A stretch of DNA of 64,000 nucleotides from Austropuccinia psidii (GCA_023105745.1 JALGQZ010000001.1:62580437-62644436); one strand, 5' to 3'; positions 37,801 to 49,968 are shown, counted from the stretch's first letter. The notes: generated from the sequence alone by a model not told the origin. Program-made: numbers and translations.

Positions 37801-38144
37801 TGAGAGATGTCCACCTGCAACCCTATCATGACACTCATGCAAAATAGTGTTTATTAAAGTCTTATCTGTTAAGGCCATAACACATGTGTGTTTTGTTCTA
37901 TGATAGAGGATTCCATCAAGGAGGTGGAATCTTCCTTCATCATATGTCTTTTTCCATATTTCATCTAATTTTGATGAAAGTGATGGGTCTTTACAGTATT
38001 TCATTAGAGGTTGGTCTGAGATATGGCAATTCTTATCTGTCTTACAGCTTTCTTTAGCTTGGTCAAGGAATTTTGTGCCAATATCAGTGACACATATCCC
38101 TTCTATATGGTGCTCCTCCTGTGGTACCCATGCTGGATTTTTGG
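34894..38144 (-). pseudogene. B6 Pol fragment
   Basis: Parts 34894-35103 (end of the chromodomain and 3' untranslated region) and 36614-38144 (integrase) join when the solo LTR is removed. The integrase zinc finger is complete (CERCQKAN), followed by MDWVTELPPGADRSYNACL and SDRDPNF. A frameshift near 37350 and stops between 36960 and 37350 break the frame. The spacer upstream ([21 protein letters not shown]) matches B5. Confidence 0.83.
35104..36613 (-). mobile_element. Solo LTR-C inside B6
   Basis: A 1510-bp LTR from TGTCAGGGTGAGTC to GAGTCACAGGCTGACA, minus orientation. It is flanked by a perfect 5-bp duplication TCAAG (35099-35103 and 36614-36618) inside the B6 chromodomain region. No internal region remains, as expected after LTR-LTR recombination. 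Confidence 0.88.
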
Positions 38145-38805
38145 GGGATAAGATCCCACAACCGTGATTATGAGGTGTCAAAAATATGAAGAAGCTTGTT
38201 TTTACTTCAAGACCTCATATTTCATTCAATACTGGGGTCCCATACAGGTTGTGTACAGCATTCTACCCGTCATACACACCAGAATCAGGCTGTGTGGTCC
38301 CCAGATGAACATTTTCACACTGTATTGGTGAAAACTGCCCAGATGTGGTTTCAAAACCACATCTGAGCCCAATACAGGCTATAAAGGCCTTTTGCAAAAC
38401 ACAATCCTGTCCTGGACAGTGAAAAATCTTCACCTCCTCTACGTGAAAAGGTCTAACAGCCTTTTCACCGCATTTAAGGATAAAAGGAGGCCTTTTCACT
38501 GCCAGAAAAGGAATCCCCATCCTGCTCTTGAATTCCTATGTAGTACAACTGTCAAAGACAGTTATATTCCTGGGAAATAACTTTTTTATACTATGAACTT
38601 TAGTATTGTAGTGTTTTATTATTGTAACCCAACAGATGAAGCTTCACCCAGGGCTTTTAACAGCGCTCACCACCACTAATTCTCATTAGTAAAGCCCTTT
38701 TAATTTATAATTAAGCCTTTTTTATTACGTTTTATCTGTGTCACAGTCATATTTAAAGTTGTAAATAGCCTTATTACTTCTTTATCATAGACTCATCCTG
38801 AAATT
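38145..38805 (+). repeat. C3 3' LTR, second part
   Basis: Resumes the LTR-C sequence after B6. It includes the hairpin AGATGTGGTTT-CA-AAACCACATCT near 38343-38366, a GGCTATAAAGG motif at 38377-38387, and the end ACTCATCCTGAAA. It joins LTR-B sequence at about 38806 without LTR ends or a target duplication. Confidence 0.8.
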
Positions 38806-39787
38806 AACAGTTTTAAAAGTCATAAAACTGGTGAATACTATTAGATTATTATTAATACTAATAAAATACACAAAGTTTAGGCTTCTGCCAAGGCTATGAT
38901 GTCATCAAATTTAGAGTTGTAGTGATAACTCTAAATAATGGTTTAATAATGAGATAAGATGGTTTGATCATGATGTAATCATCACTAAACCTTAAAATAC
39001 TGATCATTTCTTGTAGATAACATCAGTACACGTCTACTAGAAGGGAGGTATTTACTATAAATAGAGCTCTTTTTACTCTATTTTCCCCTCAGATGCATCA
39101 AAACACTAAAACAATTAAATCAAACGGTAAAATCCTTATTATTTATATATAAATCTTTTTTATTATTACAGCCCAAAGGTAATCTTCATTATAATAATCA
39201 TTTTTGAAGTGATTACTTCAATTGTCCTACTGTTTTGCTATATTTCTCTTAAAAATCTCAAATCCACGTAAAGTCAAGAAAATTTGTAATTTCCCTTATT
39301 TTTAATTTTAAATACAATTTAAATAAGTTATACTTATATTATTTGGTGTATATATATTCCAAGTTTATATACTAAGTGTAAGAAGTAGGTTATTTTCTCT
39401 TATTATGATAATTTCTCCTTATTATTGCTTTTAATAATTCTTTAATTAACATAAATAGTATTTATATTAATTTGTAGCTATTATATTAGTAATATTATTA
39501 TTATTAATTGTCTTTCATAAATGAAAAACAATTCTTTACACCTTTATTATTTGTTGGTAACAATAATAAAGTGCTTTAAAATATATTAATTATTGTATAT
39601 TAATATATTTATTTATCTTATTAATATACTTCTTTAATAATATAATAATTATTTATGCCTTAATTATAATAATTCTTTATTATTATAATTATTTTTATCT
39701 TATTTGGTTTATCTATGAGAACATTCAGAGTACAATAAGTAAAATATTTGTAATTTTTACTTATTGTTTCATAGTCAAACCTTACAT
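38806..39787 (+). repeat. B5 5' LTR, truncated
   Basis: Matches the second half of LTR-B (compare 49000-49968) and ends in AAACCTTACA. TATAAATA at 39056-39063 precedes GAGCTCTTTTTACTC and a leader with ATG at 39093, then a splice-donor-like GGTAAAATC at 39127. Confidence 0.85.
39056..39063 (+). promoter_or_regulatory. TATA box of LTR-B
   Basis: TATAAATA followed by AGAGCTCTTTTTACTCTAT. The block is conserved in B6 (minus strand, about 33660), weaker in the B5 3' LTR (near 49270), and recognisable in the solo LTR-B near 52870. Function inferred. Confidence 0.55.
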
Positions 39788-39790
39788 TTT

Positions 39791-39801
39791 GGGTCTTACC
39801 A
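39791..39801 (+). other. Primer-binding-site candidate of B5
   Basis: TGGGTCTTACC begins three to four bases after the LTR end, in the same place as the TGGGGGCCTGG of family A. The tRNA was not identified. Confidence 0.4.
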
Positions 39802-40415
39802 TGATATTTACTTTAAGAAATCTTTAAAAAGATTCTAATTGGGTTTATCCAATACAGATTATAATTATAATAATAAAATTATATAATAATTTTTTATTTA
39901 TTAATTTTAAAAGCTATTGATGCATTTGGAAAGCAATTGTACTGTCATACATGTGGTTTTTCACATCCTTAGACTTGCAAGAACTTTCTTTGAGTGAGTC
40001 TAGTGATTAAAAGAGATATTTCATAAATTAAAAATAAATTTATATTATAAATTCCTTTCATAAAAGAATCAACTTCATTTTTATTTTATTCTTTAAAAAT
40101 AAAAATATTCAAAATATTAAAAACCAATAAAAAAGTTATTTTTTCATTTTCTTATTCATTTAATTTATTCAAAGATATAAAAGCAATTTTTACATGTAAA
40201 ATTGCCATATCTTACCAAAAGTAACACTTCTTATATGAAAGACTTATATCATTTGGTCTTTTTAGTGTTTGAAGACAATCCAACAGAAGACAACCAGGCC
40301 ACTGATGAACAATTGGTGGAAGAAACTTGCCCAAATTCTTCAACACCAATTGTTATTAAGAAAAAGAAAGCTAATAAATTAGACTTTTCAGGACCCACTA
40401 CTCAGGACTCTGAAG

Positions 40416-40501
40416 GTGAGTACCTCCTTCATAAATTGCCATAAGAAGAATTCTTGCCCTTAAATCTTCTTATTTCTTATTTCTTAAATTATGACTACTA
40501 G
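40416..40501 (+). other. Intron 1 of the family B overlapping gene
   Basis: GTGAGT...TACTAG, 86 bp, with ATGAC as a possible branch site close to the acceptor. It spans the Gag AUG (40491), exactly as in A2. Same phase (1) as the A intron. Confidence 0.55.
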
Positions 40502-43500
40502 AAGTGGCTCCCAATACTCCATCCAATCAGATGGAGCTGAAATCAGAGGTATAATTGATCCCTCAAAAGGGAAAAAAAGGGAAATATCCCCAGTGGAACA
40601 GAATCCACACAAGGAAGTGCCTTATACCAATGGCAAGTCCCAGAAATGCCCATAATATCTGAACCATAGTTAGAACTAAGTATGAGTAACTCAAACAGGT
40701 ACAAATCACACTCAGAGGGCTCAGATAGACATTTCCATGAGCTAGTACAAGAAGTACTACACAGTGTACAAAGACAAGGACTGGGAAATTTTGCCTCAAA
40801 TACACCAAGGAGTTATGAGCTCCTGGCACATCCTCAAAAGGTTCCTCAAAGAGGAGGAAATAATGAGATACTTCAATGCATGGAATCCACTATCATTCAA
40901 ACCTCAAACCAAAGTGATCAAGGAGTACCATGCCAAAAAAAGGAGGCAACCAAGGAAGAAGCCCCAGTAGCTTCTACCAGTAATCCCCAAGCCAACCCAC
41001 TGTCACACCCATGAATAATCACCCCCCTCAATGGGTGTTATGGCAATTCCAACCTGAACACAAATTATGGTCAATTGGCCATATGATCTGTTTATGGCAA
41101 ATTGTACCCTCTTGGTGCTCTATGGCCCCCTGGCCATAGCACCCTTCCACTGGCCAAATATGGCCACAAACCTCATTTATGGCCTCACACCATATCCTGC
41201 CTTCATTGGCCTCATTGGCCAATTCTCCACCTCACCAACCCCCAGGCCACTATCCTTGTTTTTAGGCCTGGGGGTCCTTTCAGTCTTCCAGGGGCCCATG
41301 CCCCTCTAGCTACCACCAGGGCCCTTGGATCAACCCCTTATATTATTGGGGTTTTGGCCTAAATGGCCTTTTTGGGCCATTCAGGCCCCCTAAGGCCTCT
41401 ACAGCCTGTTGGCTGTAATCCACAGCCCACGGTCCATGGGACCCTTAGGCCCCTGTTGGCCCAATTTCAATGAGACCAAAAGGGGCCAAGGGGCATTCCA
41501 TCAGCCCTCAAACCACAAGTGGGCCCACCTGAGACAGCCTTTGACTCCAAATGGCCAAAAAAGGGCCTTAGGACCCAAATTGGCCAAGAACCACAAGTTG
41601 ACCATAAATTGGTCCATTGCCTCTCACAACCATCAGAGGCCGCCAGATCAGCTCCAAGCAAGAATTCCCCTCCAGCTCAGGGCAAGACTTCCACTTCTTC
41701 AATGCACTCCGTACTCAAGGACCAGGAGTGGTGCATATATAGTATAATATACCATTATGCACCATTTTTGCTCAGCAATCCAATGGTGAAACTTTCAGGA
41801 CCCAATTATGTGATTTGAAATCAAGTCCCAAATCCATCACCACTTTTGAAGAAGGACCTTTCAGCTATTCAGTCTGGAAATTCCCTGGCGGCTACCAGAA
41901 GACCATTTAAGGACCCCAATCACCTAGCCCTGCAGAGGTTGGGTTGTCATATTCTCATTGGGACTATTCTAAGGGAAATTCTCAGAGGTTATCAATCTTT
42001 TCAATCATTGTCAAGGCATCAAGTACTCAGCATTCCTTGGACAACTCAATTGGTCCATACAGGTAGTAATCAAGCATCCTGTATGGCCTTGGCCCAATTG
42101 GGCCAGTTCATATTCAACTGTGGGAATTCAGTCACACAGTTCAATTATCAAGATGGCCAGAACTGTATTGGCCCAATTCAGACAATACAGCCGGATTATT
42201 CACCTTCCAGGATCAGCCTTTCAGCTTTTCACATATACTGGCCACCTTCTATCACCTGGGGACTTTCTCCCCAGTTAATTAATATATTGGATTTATTTTT
42301 ATAGCTATTTTCCTTTACCTTATTAAAGTAAATACTGAGAATCTTAAGTCAGTGATTTGCACCTTTTCTTCTTTGCCTGTCAGTGAACATTGGTGGTCAT
42401 ATCCTTTACTAATTCCATTGTTCTTTCTGGCAGGTTGAAACAGTGAATTGAGAATTCATTTGGTTGGGTCTTTGGCTTTTGGCTTCTTATTATCCTGGCC
42501 ATTGGCTTTGTTTTCTTTTATATTTTGGAATCTGTGTCTTTTACTTTTATTTTCCCTTAAATAAATATATTCTTCTTATTTCTTTATCATTTTGGAGCCC
42601 TCCAAGTGAGGTCTTGATTCCTGAGTGCCAGGCCACTCTTACTTCCATAAGAGCCCCTGTGACATCCACTTTCCCAAGAAGGGAGGAATAATGAGAAAAA
42701 GAACTGGAAAAGGCAATATTCCCCAAGCTACAGGATTCCAAAAATCCAAAAAGATTCCATGGAAAATTTCTGCAACATGGCCAGACCCTTGATGGAATTC
42801 AAGGACAAGGAGGGGCAAAGAATGAGACAACCTCATTTCCCAAAGAAATAATCATGTCCCCAGATGTTGTAAATACTTTGACAGAAATTTAACATAGTAT
42901 TTTACCTCTAAAAGAAATTAAAAAGTAGTTTATTATCATTACAAGATCTAAATAATAATTTATCTTCTTTAACAGACATTGTTGTACAGAACAAAAAAGA
43001 AATTGACAACATTAAATTCAGAGTTGAAAATAATAGACCAAAAGTTTTAATTGACAATACTCAAAAATTAATACAAGGATAAAAAGAATTGTATAAATAC
43101 ATAAAAGATATCAAAGATAAAATTTTGACAATCAATTATGACATGAGTATTGATAATATTACAGAAAAATTGAACAAATTAAGTATTTCTGTAGAGAAAT
43201 TTGAAGAAAAATCTTCATCACACCAAAAATTATTTTTAGACCATGTGGAAAAAGTGATGAGCAAGAATGCATCTGAAAGATGATATTCAAAATGAAATAA
43301 GGCTTATTACTGAAAAAATGGATCAACTTAATGAGGCTAACTTAAATATGCCAAAGTTATCAACCCCATTTTCTCATATAACAAGCCCTGTTAAACCAAA
43401 AGAGGAAATAACAAATCCATTAATAACATACTTGAGTCACCAAGACAATAACCAAGTCTTAATGAAAGAAGCACCTCAATTAAAAGAATGGTCAACATTA

Positions 43501-46500
43501 ACAGGAGAAGGTGAATATGACCATATGTCATTTATTAAAACAATTAAAATGTTACAAGAAGATTATGCCATACCATCTGAATTGATCACAGCCAGATTAC
43601 ACTCACTGGTTGAGAAATCTGCAAAACGATGGTATTATGCCATAATACAGACAAATGGAAAAAATACCTGGTCTTGGTGGAAACAAGAAATAATCACCAA
43701 GTAGGCTAATGATTCCTGGAGGTAAAAAATATAAAATGCCTTTTAAAACTGCTTCTTTTACCCAGACAAAGATGAACCTTTGACTTGGTTCTTGAAACAA
43801 CTTGCAATATTAAATGCACTGTATCCAGAAATGTAACAAAAAATGGTACACATGAAAATACTTAATAAATGTGGAGGAAAATTGTAAAATGCCCTGAGAA
43901 GAATGTGTATAGAGCCATGCTCCACAGAAGAGTATATCAATGCACTTGAAGACATAGTGACAAGGACAAAAATTGGAAGAAATTGGAAGAAATTGGAAAT
44001 TAGAAGGCCAAATAAGCCATTTACCAAAAAAGATAAACCAAGAGAAGCTTTCAAGCCCAACACATCCAGCAGTAATGAGCAAATAAAATGCCAAAAATGT
44101 GGAAGTATTGGACACTTAGCCAATAATTGCCTTAAAAAAGGAAAAATCAATGAAATTGTGGAAACAGAGGACCACAATGATAAAGAAGAAGAATCTGATT
44201 CTTAAAAGGACACTGAAGAATCAGAAACTTTTGAAAGTGATAAAATTAATATAATTAATTCACAAATTAATAATATTGATTTAATATATGAAGTACTGGA
44301 TTTCAATTCAAGCTTACCACAAGTTGGAACATCTGATACAAACCTCACAAACATACAAGATGCTAAATTGTATAGAACCAAAACAGCAAAAGGGATGGGA
44401 TATACAGATGGCAAATCAAGTATAGGTATTTTCATGGTGGGAAATCAAGAGGCAAAAGTGAAATTAGATACATGAGCATATTGTACCTGTGTTGGTGAAG
44501 GTCATTTGGAAACAATTGTACCATATTGGGGAGGAAAACATATAACAATACAAGGATTCAAATTTAGTAGTGCAAGTGAAAGCATGAAGCCCCTTGGAAT
44601 AATTGACTTAACACTCATTCTCCCTCATCCTTCACAATGTATCATATTGAAAGTAGAATTTGTAGTAATGGGCAACTGCACTAGTAACCATTTTATACTT
44701 GGAAATGTTTACTTGTCAATTTATGGCATAGATATCTCTAACCAAAGGGAAATGTTTTACCATAGGAGACAATAAAAGACAAAAATTTGGCTTTATTAAT
44801 AACAAAAGACAAATTGCAGCTGTCAAGAATGAAGAAAAAAGCCCAGAAATGGATTTTTTCATAACTGAACAACTAAAAGAGGCAGAATTCAATCATGAAT
44901 TGACTGTAAAAATGAAAGAAAAATTGATTGACCTCTTATTTAAATATAAAAAGGCCTTTGCAACTGACAAAGAACCACTAGGTGCCATAATTGGACATGA
45001 GGTAGACATAATCCTTAATGTAGGAAAGCCTTATCCACCTCTATTAAGAAGACCAGCTTATCCAGCCAGCCCAAGAGCTAGAGAAGCTTTAGAGGTACAT
45101 ATTAAAGAACTAATGGACCTTGGAGTATTAAGGAAATTAGGACATAATGCACAGGTAGAGGTCACTACACCTGTCATTATAACCTGGCATAATGGAAAAT
45201 TGAGGATGGTAGGGGACTTTAGAGCTCTGAGCACCTATACTATCCCTGACAGATATCCAATACCCAGAATCCATGAGACATTAACACAATTTTCTCAGGT
45301 TAAGCTCATCACATCCATGCATGTTCTAAAGGGTTTTCATCAAAATGTATTAACAGACAATTCCAAGAGACTACTAAGGATAATAGTCCACTGTGGAATC
45401 TTTGAATATCTCAGAATGCCATTTGGTATAAAAAATGCACCATCCCATTACCAAAGTATGATGAATACCATATTTCCTGAAGAATTATCAGAAGGATGGC
45501 TGATTATTTATTTTTATGGTATCATAATTTGCTCAGAGACTTTGGACAATCACCTATCAAGACTAGAAAGATTCTTGCAAAAAGTAGTCTAAGTAAACAT
45601 GAAAATCTCTTTGAAAAAGTGTCATTTTGCATACAGTGAACTGAAAGCACTAGGACATGTTGTATCTGGACTAAGTTTGGGCATAGACAAGAACAAAGTA
45701 GCAGCAGTACTATTGAAACCAATGCCCCAAACTAAGAAATAAATGCAATCATTTCTAGGATTTGCTGGTGATTACAGACAACATATAAAAGATCTTCCAA
45801 GAATTGCTAAGTCATTGTATAAGCTCTGTGACCAACAGACAGTCTATGCAATCACTGAAGAAAGAGTTGAGGGATATTAAGAATTGAAAAATTGCTTAAC
45901 AAATGCCCCATTTCTTCTAATGCCAGATTGGAATCTACCCTTAAAGTTATACATTGATGCTTGTGGAGAAGGACTAGGTGCTGCACTACACCAGACACAA
46001 ATCATCAATGACAAACCTGTTGAAGGACCAATTTGCTTCATTTCAAGACAAATAAAGCCAATAGAAGCAAATTATGGAGCAATCCAAATGGAATGCCTCT
46101 GTTTGGTGTGGGCTTTGGAAAAATTACACTACTATTTAGATGGGACAGTGTTTGATGTAATTAAAGATTGAAATTCTGTAAAATCTTTACTAAACATGAA
46201 AACCCCAAATAGACATATGTTAAGATGGCAAATTGCCACCCAATAATATAGAGGAAATATGGCTATAGTTCATAAATCTGGTAATATTCATAAAAATGCA
46301 GATGGTCTTAGCAGATCCGCTCTAGCAAATACACTTGAAAATCCAGCATGGGTACCACAGGAAGAACACCATATAGAGGGCATATGTGTAACAGATATAG
46401 GCACAGAAAGCTATCAAATGAATGTAAACTGCCATATCTTATGCCAACTTCTAATGAGAGACTGTAAAGACCCTTTACTTTCATCAAAACTGGATGAAAC

Positions 46501-47933
46501 ATGGAAAAAAGCATATGATGAAGGAAGATTTCACCTCCTTGATGGAATACTTTACCATAGAACTAAACACCCATGTGTTATGTCTTTAACAGATAGAACT
46601 CTGATAAAAAATATACTACATGAATGTCATGATAGTGTTTCAGCTGGAAATCTCTCAGAAGACAGAACACTAGAGAGGGTAAAACCCTGCTCTTGGTGGC
46701 CAAATTGGAAGAAAGATGTTACAGAATACTGTCAAACCTGTGACAGATGCCAAAAAAGCAAACATAGCCACAGGTAAGAAATTTATAATGATGATCCAAA
46801 TCCAAGAACCAAAATCCCCTTGGGAAATAGCTCATATGGATTGGGTAACAGCATTACCTCGAGGAGGAGACAGAAGTTACAATGCTTGCCTAGTATTAGT
46901 TGACAGATACAGCAAAAACCCAATGTTTTTACCATGTCACAAGGATTATACAGCTATGGACACAGCCATAATGATATGGAATCAATCTATCAGCCACACA
47001 GGCTTATACCAAAACATTATAAGTGATAGAGACCCAAAATTCACTTCAGCATTATGGAAAAACCTCCATAACTTGTTTGGAACAAAACTATCATTCTCAA
47101 TATCCTACCACCCCCCAAACTGATGATCTAGAAGAAAGAATTATACAGACATTAGAAGAAATGATAAGAACATTCTGTGCTTATGGCCTAGAATTTAAGG
47201 ATACAGATGTTTTCAGCCATGATTGGTGTACATTAATACCAGCTCTTGAACTGGCATATAAAACATCAATCCATTCTTCAACTGGCAAGACACCTGCAAT
47301 GCTAGAAAAAGGCTGGAATTCAAGACTCCCTTATGACACCCTCAAAAAGGACTTAGTGGATATACACCCAACAGCAAGTAGCTTCAAGTTAGTGTTTGAC
47401 AAAGAAAGACAACATGCAAACAGATATATGCAAGATTCTTTCAAGTATGCAAAAGAAAGATGGGATAAAAGTCATAATCCCCCTGACTTCAAAATAGGAG
47501 ACTTGGTCCTAGTGTCAACTCTAAATTTCAATAATATAAAAGGCCCGAATAAATTGAAATATTTCTTTGCAGGACCATTTATGATAAAAGCACTACATGG
47601 ACCTAATGCTGTGCAATTAGAGCTTGCAGGTGAACTAATGAACAAACACACAATTCTCCCTGTAAGTCTGATAGAACCTTACTGCTCAATTCACAAGGAA
47701 TTATTTTCATTAATAAATAAATCCCCACTTGAAATACCCCTTTAGAGGAAGGAGAAGAAAATAAAATTGTAAAATTCCTTAAAGAAAGAAGGACAAGAAA
47801 CCAAAAAGAAAGGAAATACCTTGTAAGGTATAGAAATTGAACTCAAGAAGATGAATGGCTACTTGAGAAGGATATAACAAATGCTGATAGACTATTAAGA
47901 AGGTTCAGACATGAAAGAAAGCCTAAAGAATAG
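40491..47933 (+). pseudogene. B5 Gag-Pol polyprotein, heavily broken
   Basis: Gag begins MTTRSGSQYSIQSDG. After the solo LTR-D the order is a coiled-coil-like part (43089-43330), capsid-like region (KEWSTLTGEGEYDHM, 43480-43700), CCHC knuckle CQKCGSIGHLANNC (about 44090-44135), protease with its DTG replaced by DT-stop (about 44470), reverse transcriptase (44849-45592), RNase H (45884-46171), integrase (46259-47745) and chromodomain (to 47933). Frameshifts occur near 46760 and 47115, with numerous stops. The reverse transcriptase box reads YFYG where YIDD is expected, so both catalytic aspartates are gone. It cannot be active. Confidence 0.88.
41001..42664 (+). mobile_element. Solo LTR-D inside B5 gag
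   Basis: A 1664-bp LTR in plus orientation, from TGTCACACCCATG to GCCCCTGTGACA, matching D4 LTRs in reverse. Flanked by CCCAC (40996-41000) and TCCAC (42665-42669), a 5-bp duplication with one mismatch. No internal sequence remains. Confidence 0.88.
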
Positions 47934-48037
47934 AAAATCAAGCATTATTGGCCTTCAAGACCAACAAAGTCTATTGACGAGGTAGGACAGTGGATTATAG
48001 CCTAATTTACTATATCAGATTGTGGTACAATCTTTTT

Positions 48038-48050
48038 TGGTGATAGGGAA
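48038..48050 (+). other. B5 polypurine tract
   Basis: TGGTGATAGGGAA precedes the 3' LTR start TGTGAGCC, and parallels the tract of family A. Confidence 0.75.
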
Positions 48051-49968
48051 TGTGAGCCTTTGAGATATGACCACATATCCAAAATGGTTGCAACAAATGT
48101 TTGTAATAATTATACTTATAATAATTATCTCAAAGACTAGTAAAAATACCATAAATAAGTAAAAAATCTGAATTAACTCAGAATTTAATGAATAAACATG
48201 TGAAATGAATGCCACCATTAGATTCCTCATGGTAAAATACACATATGTCATTTTCATGGCATATCTGAAGAGTCAATAATTACTGAAGAATAAGTAATAA
48301 TACCTTAAAAAAGGTATAAAGTCTTATTGAACTCAGAAACCAATGAAATAACATGTAAAATAAACTGTACCACTGCATTTTTCATACAATACCACACACA
48401 AAACAATCATAGAGCTAATCTCTAAATTCAATATTCAAGCAATTAAGCTGAATATATGCACTTTTTTGGTCAATGCATATATTCATGGCTTTTAGCTAAT
48501 ATCTCTTGGAATATACAAGATAGAGAGATAAACCTTAAAAACGTCACAGCATAATTACTGTAAGAACACAGATATGAACTTCATTTTACAAGCTATAAAC
48601 AAGGTTAAAACTTGCAATGAATCATTGATTAAAATCAATGGAGCTGTTGACCACTTTGTTGTGAAAGTGGTCCCAACTTAAAAGGACATAGACAGTCAGA
48701 CTCTACTAGCTCATACGTGAATAATGATGTTATTTCTTATAGTATTCAAGGTATAACCCCTTGAAATCATGGTTTAAAGTTTAAAATATTAAATTTCAAC
48801 CAAAAAGATGAGTTACAAGAAAAATCATCAAAAATAGAGTTTTGATGATGTAGTAAAATGCTCTTGGAAGTTTAATACGAACATGCCAAGATATTAAAAT
48901 ATACTCTCAGAATGGCTGTAGAATTTGTAAATCAAACTTTATTAATGATCAAATTTAAGCTTAAATTTGATTATTTATGATCACTCACTGTAATCTTATT
49001 TTAAGCTTAACAGTTACATAAGTGATAAAGCTGTTGAATACTATTATATTATGACTAATACTAATGAAATCCACAAAGTTTAGGCTTCTTCCAAGCCTAT
49101 GATGTCATCAAGCTTAAGGTTATAGTGATAACTCTAAATAATGGTGTAATAATGAGATAAGATGGTTTGATCATGATGTAATCATCACTAAAACTTAAAG
49201 TACTGATTATGTATAGTATATAACATCAGTACACGTCTACTAGGAGCCTACTGGGCTCTAGAAGGGAGGTATATACTTTAGATAGAGCTCTTTTTACTCT
49301 ATTTTCTCCTCAGAAGCATCAAAACACTAAAACAATTCAAGCAAAAGGTAAAATCTTCATTCTTCATATATAAATCTTTTATATTGTGAAATACCAAAGG
49401 TAATCTTCATTATAATAGTCATTTTGGACGTTATTACTTCAATTGTTCTACTGTTTTGCTATATTTCTCTTAAAAATCTCATATCCACATAAAATCAAGA
49501 AAATTTGTAATTTCTCTTATTTTTAATTGTAAATACAATTTAAATAAGTTGTATTTATATTATTTGGCATAAATGTATTCAAAATTATTATACTAAGTGT
49601 CAAAAGTAGGTTATTTTCTCTTTATTATTGCTTTTAATAATTCTTTAATTAATATAAATAGTATTTATATTATTTTATAACTATAATATTAGTAATAGTA
49701 TTGTTATTAATTGTTTTTTATTAATAACAAACAATTTTTTATGGCTTTATTATTTGTTGGTAACAATAGGAAAGTGCTTTAAAGTATATTAATTATTATA
49801 TATTATTATATTTATTTAATAATATAACAATTTTTTATGCCTTAATTATAATAATTCTTTATTATTATAACTATTTTTATCTGATTTACTTTATCCATAA
49901 GGACGTTCAGAGTACAATAAGTAAAATATTTGTAATTTTTGCTTATTGTTTCATAGTCAAACCTTACA
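48051..49968 (+). repeat. B5 3' LTR (family B)
   Basis: A 1918-bp LTR from TGTGAGCCTTTGAG to AAACCTTACA. It is followed at once by C-family integrase sequence. Confidence 0.9.

Larger units (their letters stand above)
32906..38144 (-). mobile_element. Element B6 (family B), 5'-truncated, in the C3 LTR
   Basis: Minus-strand family B element with its 3' LTR (32906-34893), polypurine tract and Pol up to the RNase H/integrase boundary. It ends abruptly at about 38141 inside the sequence matching [11 protein letters not shown] of B5. GGGAT flanks it on both sides (32901-32905 and 38145-38149), although the right end is not an LTR terminus. A solo LTR-C sits within it. Confidence 0.8.
20515..38805 (+). 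mobile_element. Element C3 (Ty3/gypsy family C), interrupted three times
   Basis: Plus-strand family C element whose 5' part is outside the window. Visible parts: Pol 20517-21503 and 31379-32120, then 3' LTR 32142-32905 and 38145-38805. It hosts A1 at its left edge (20514), D4 at 21504-31378 and B6 at 32906-38144, and is therefore the oldest layer of this nest. Its LTR end is CTGAAA rather than CTGACA and runs straight into the middle of an LTR-B. Confidence 0.85.
40266..42842 (+). pseudogene. B5 copy of the spliced overlapping protein
   Basis: Exon 1 (40266-40415) follows the acceptor CTTTTTAG and ends at a consensus GTGAGT donor. Intron 1 (40416-40501) contains the Gag AUG at 40491. The exon joins in the same phase as in A. 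The core frame (40764-40970) reads YKDKDWEILPQIHQGVMSS..ILKRFL..AWNPLSFK and aligns with the A protein. It then shifts frame in an A7 run near 40930, is cut by the solo LTR-D, and ends MARPLMEFKDKEGQRM..FPKK at 42842, the same stop position as A. An in-frame AUG at 39093 in the LTR leader would join through the donor at 39127 to exon 1. Internal stops (about 40552 and 40660-40745) show decay in this copy. Confidence 0.6.
38806..49968 (+). mobile_element. Element B5 (Ty3/gypsy family B)
   Basis: Plus-strand family B element. Its 5' LTR has lost the first half (38806-39787 remains), while the internal region and the 3' LTR (48051-49968) are present. It hosts a solo LTR-D in gag. Its right edge abuts C-family integrase sequence, so it inserted in another C element (C7). 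The left junction is a deletion. Confidence 0.88.

Noticed and set aside
44470..44480. Stop codon in the B5 protease as possible programmed readthrough
   Set aside because: The element also lacks the polymerase catalytic residues and has many other stops and frameshifts, so simple decay is the better reading.
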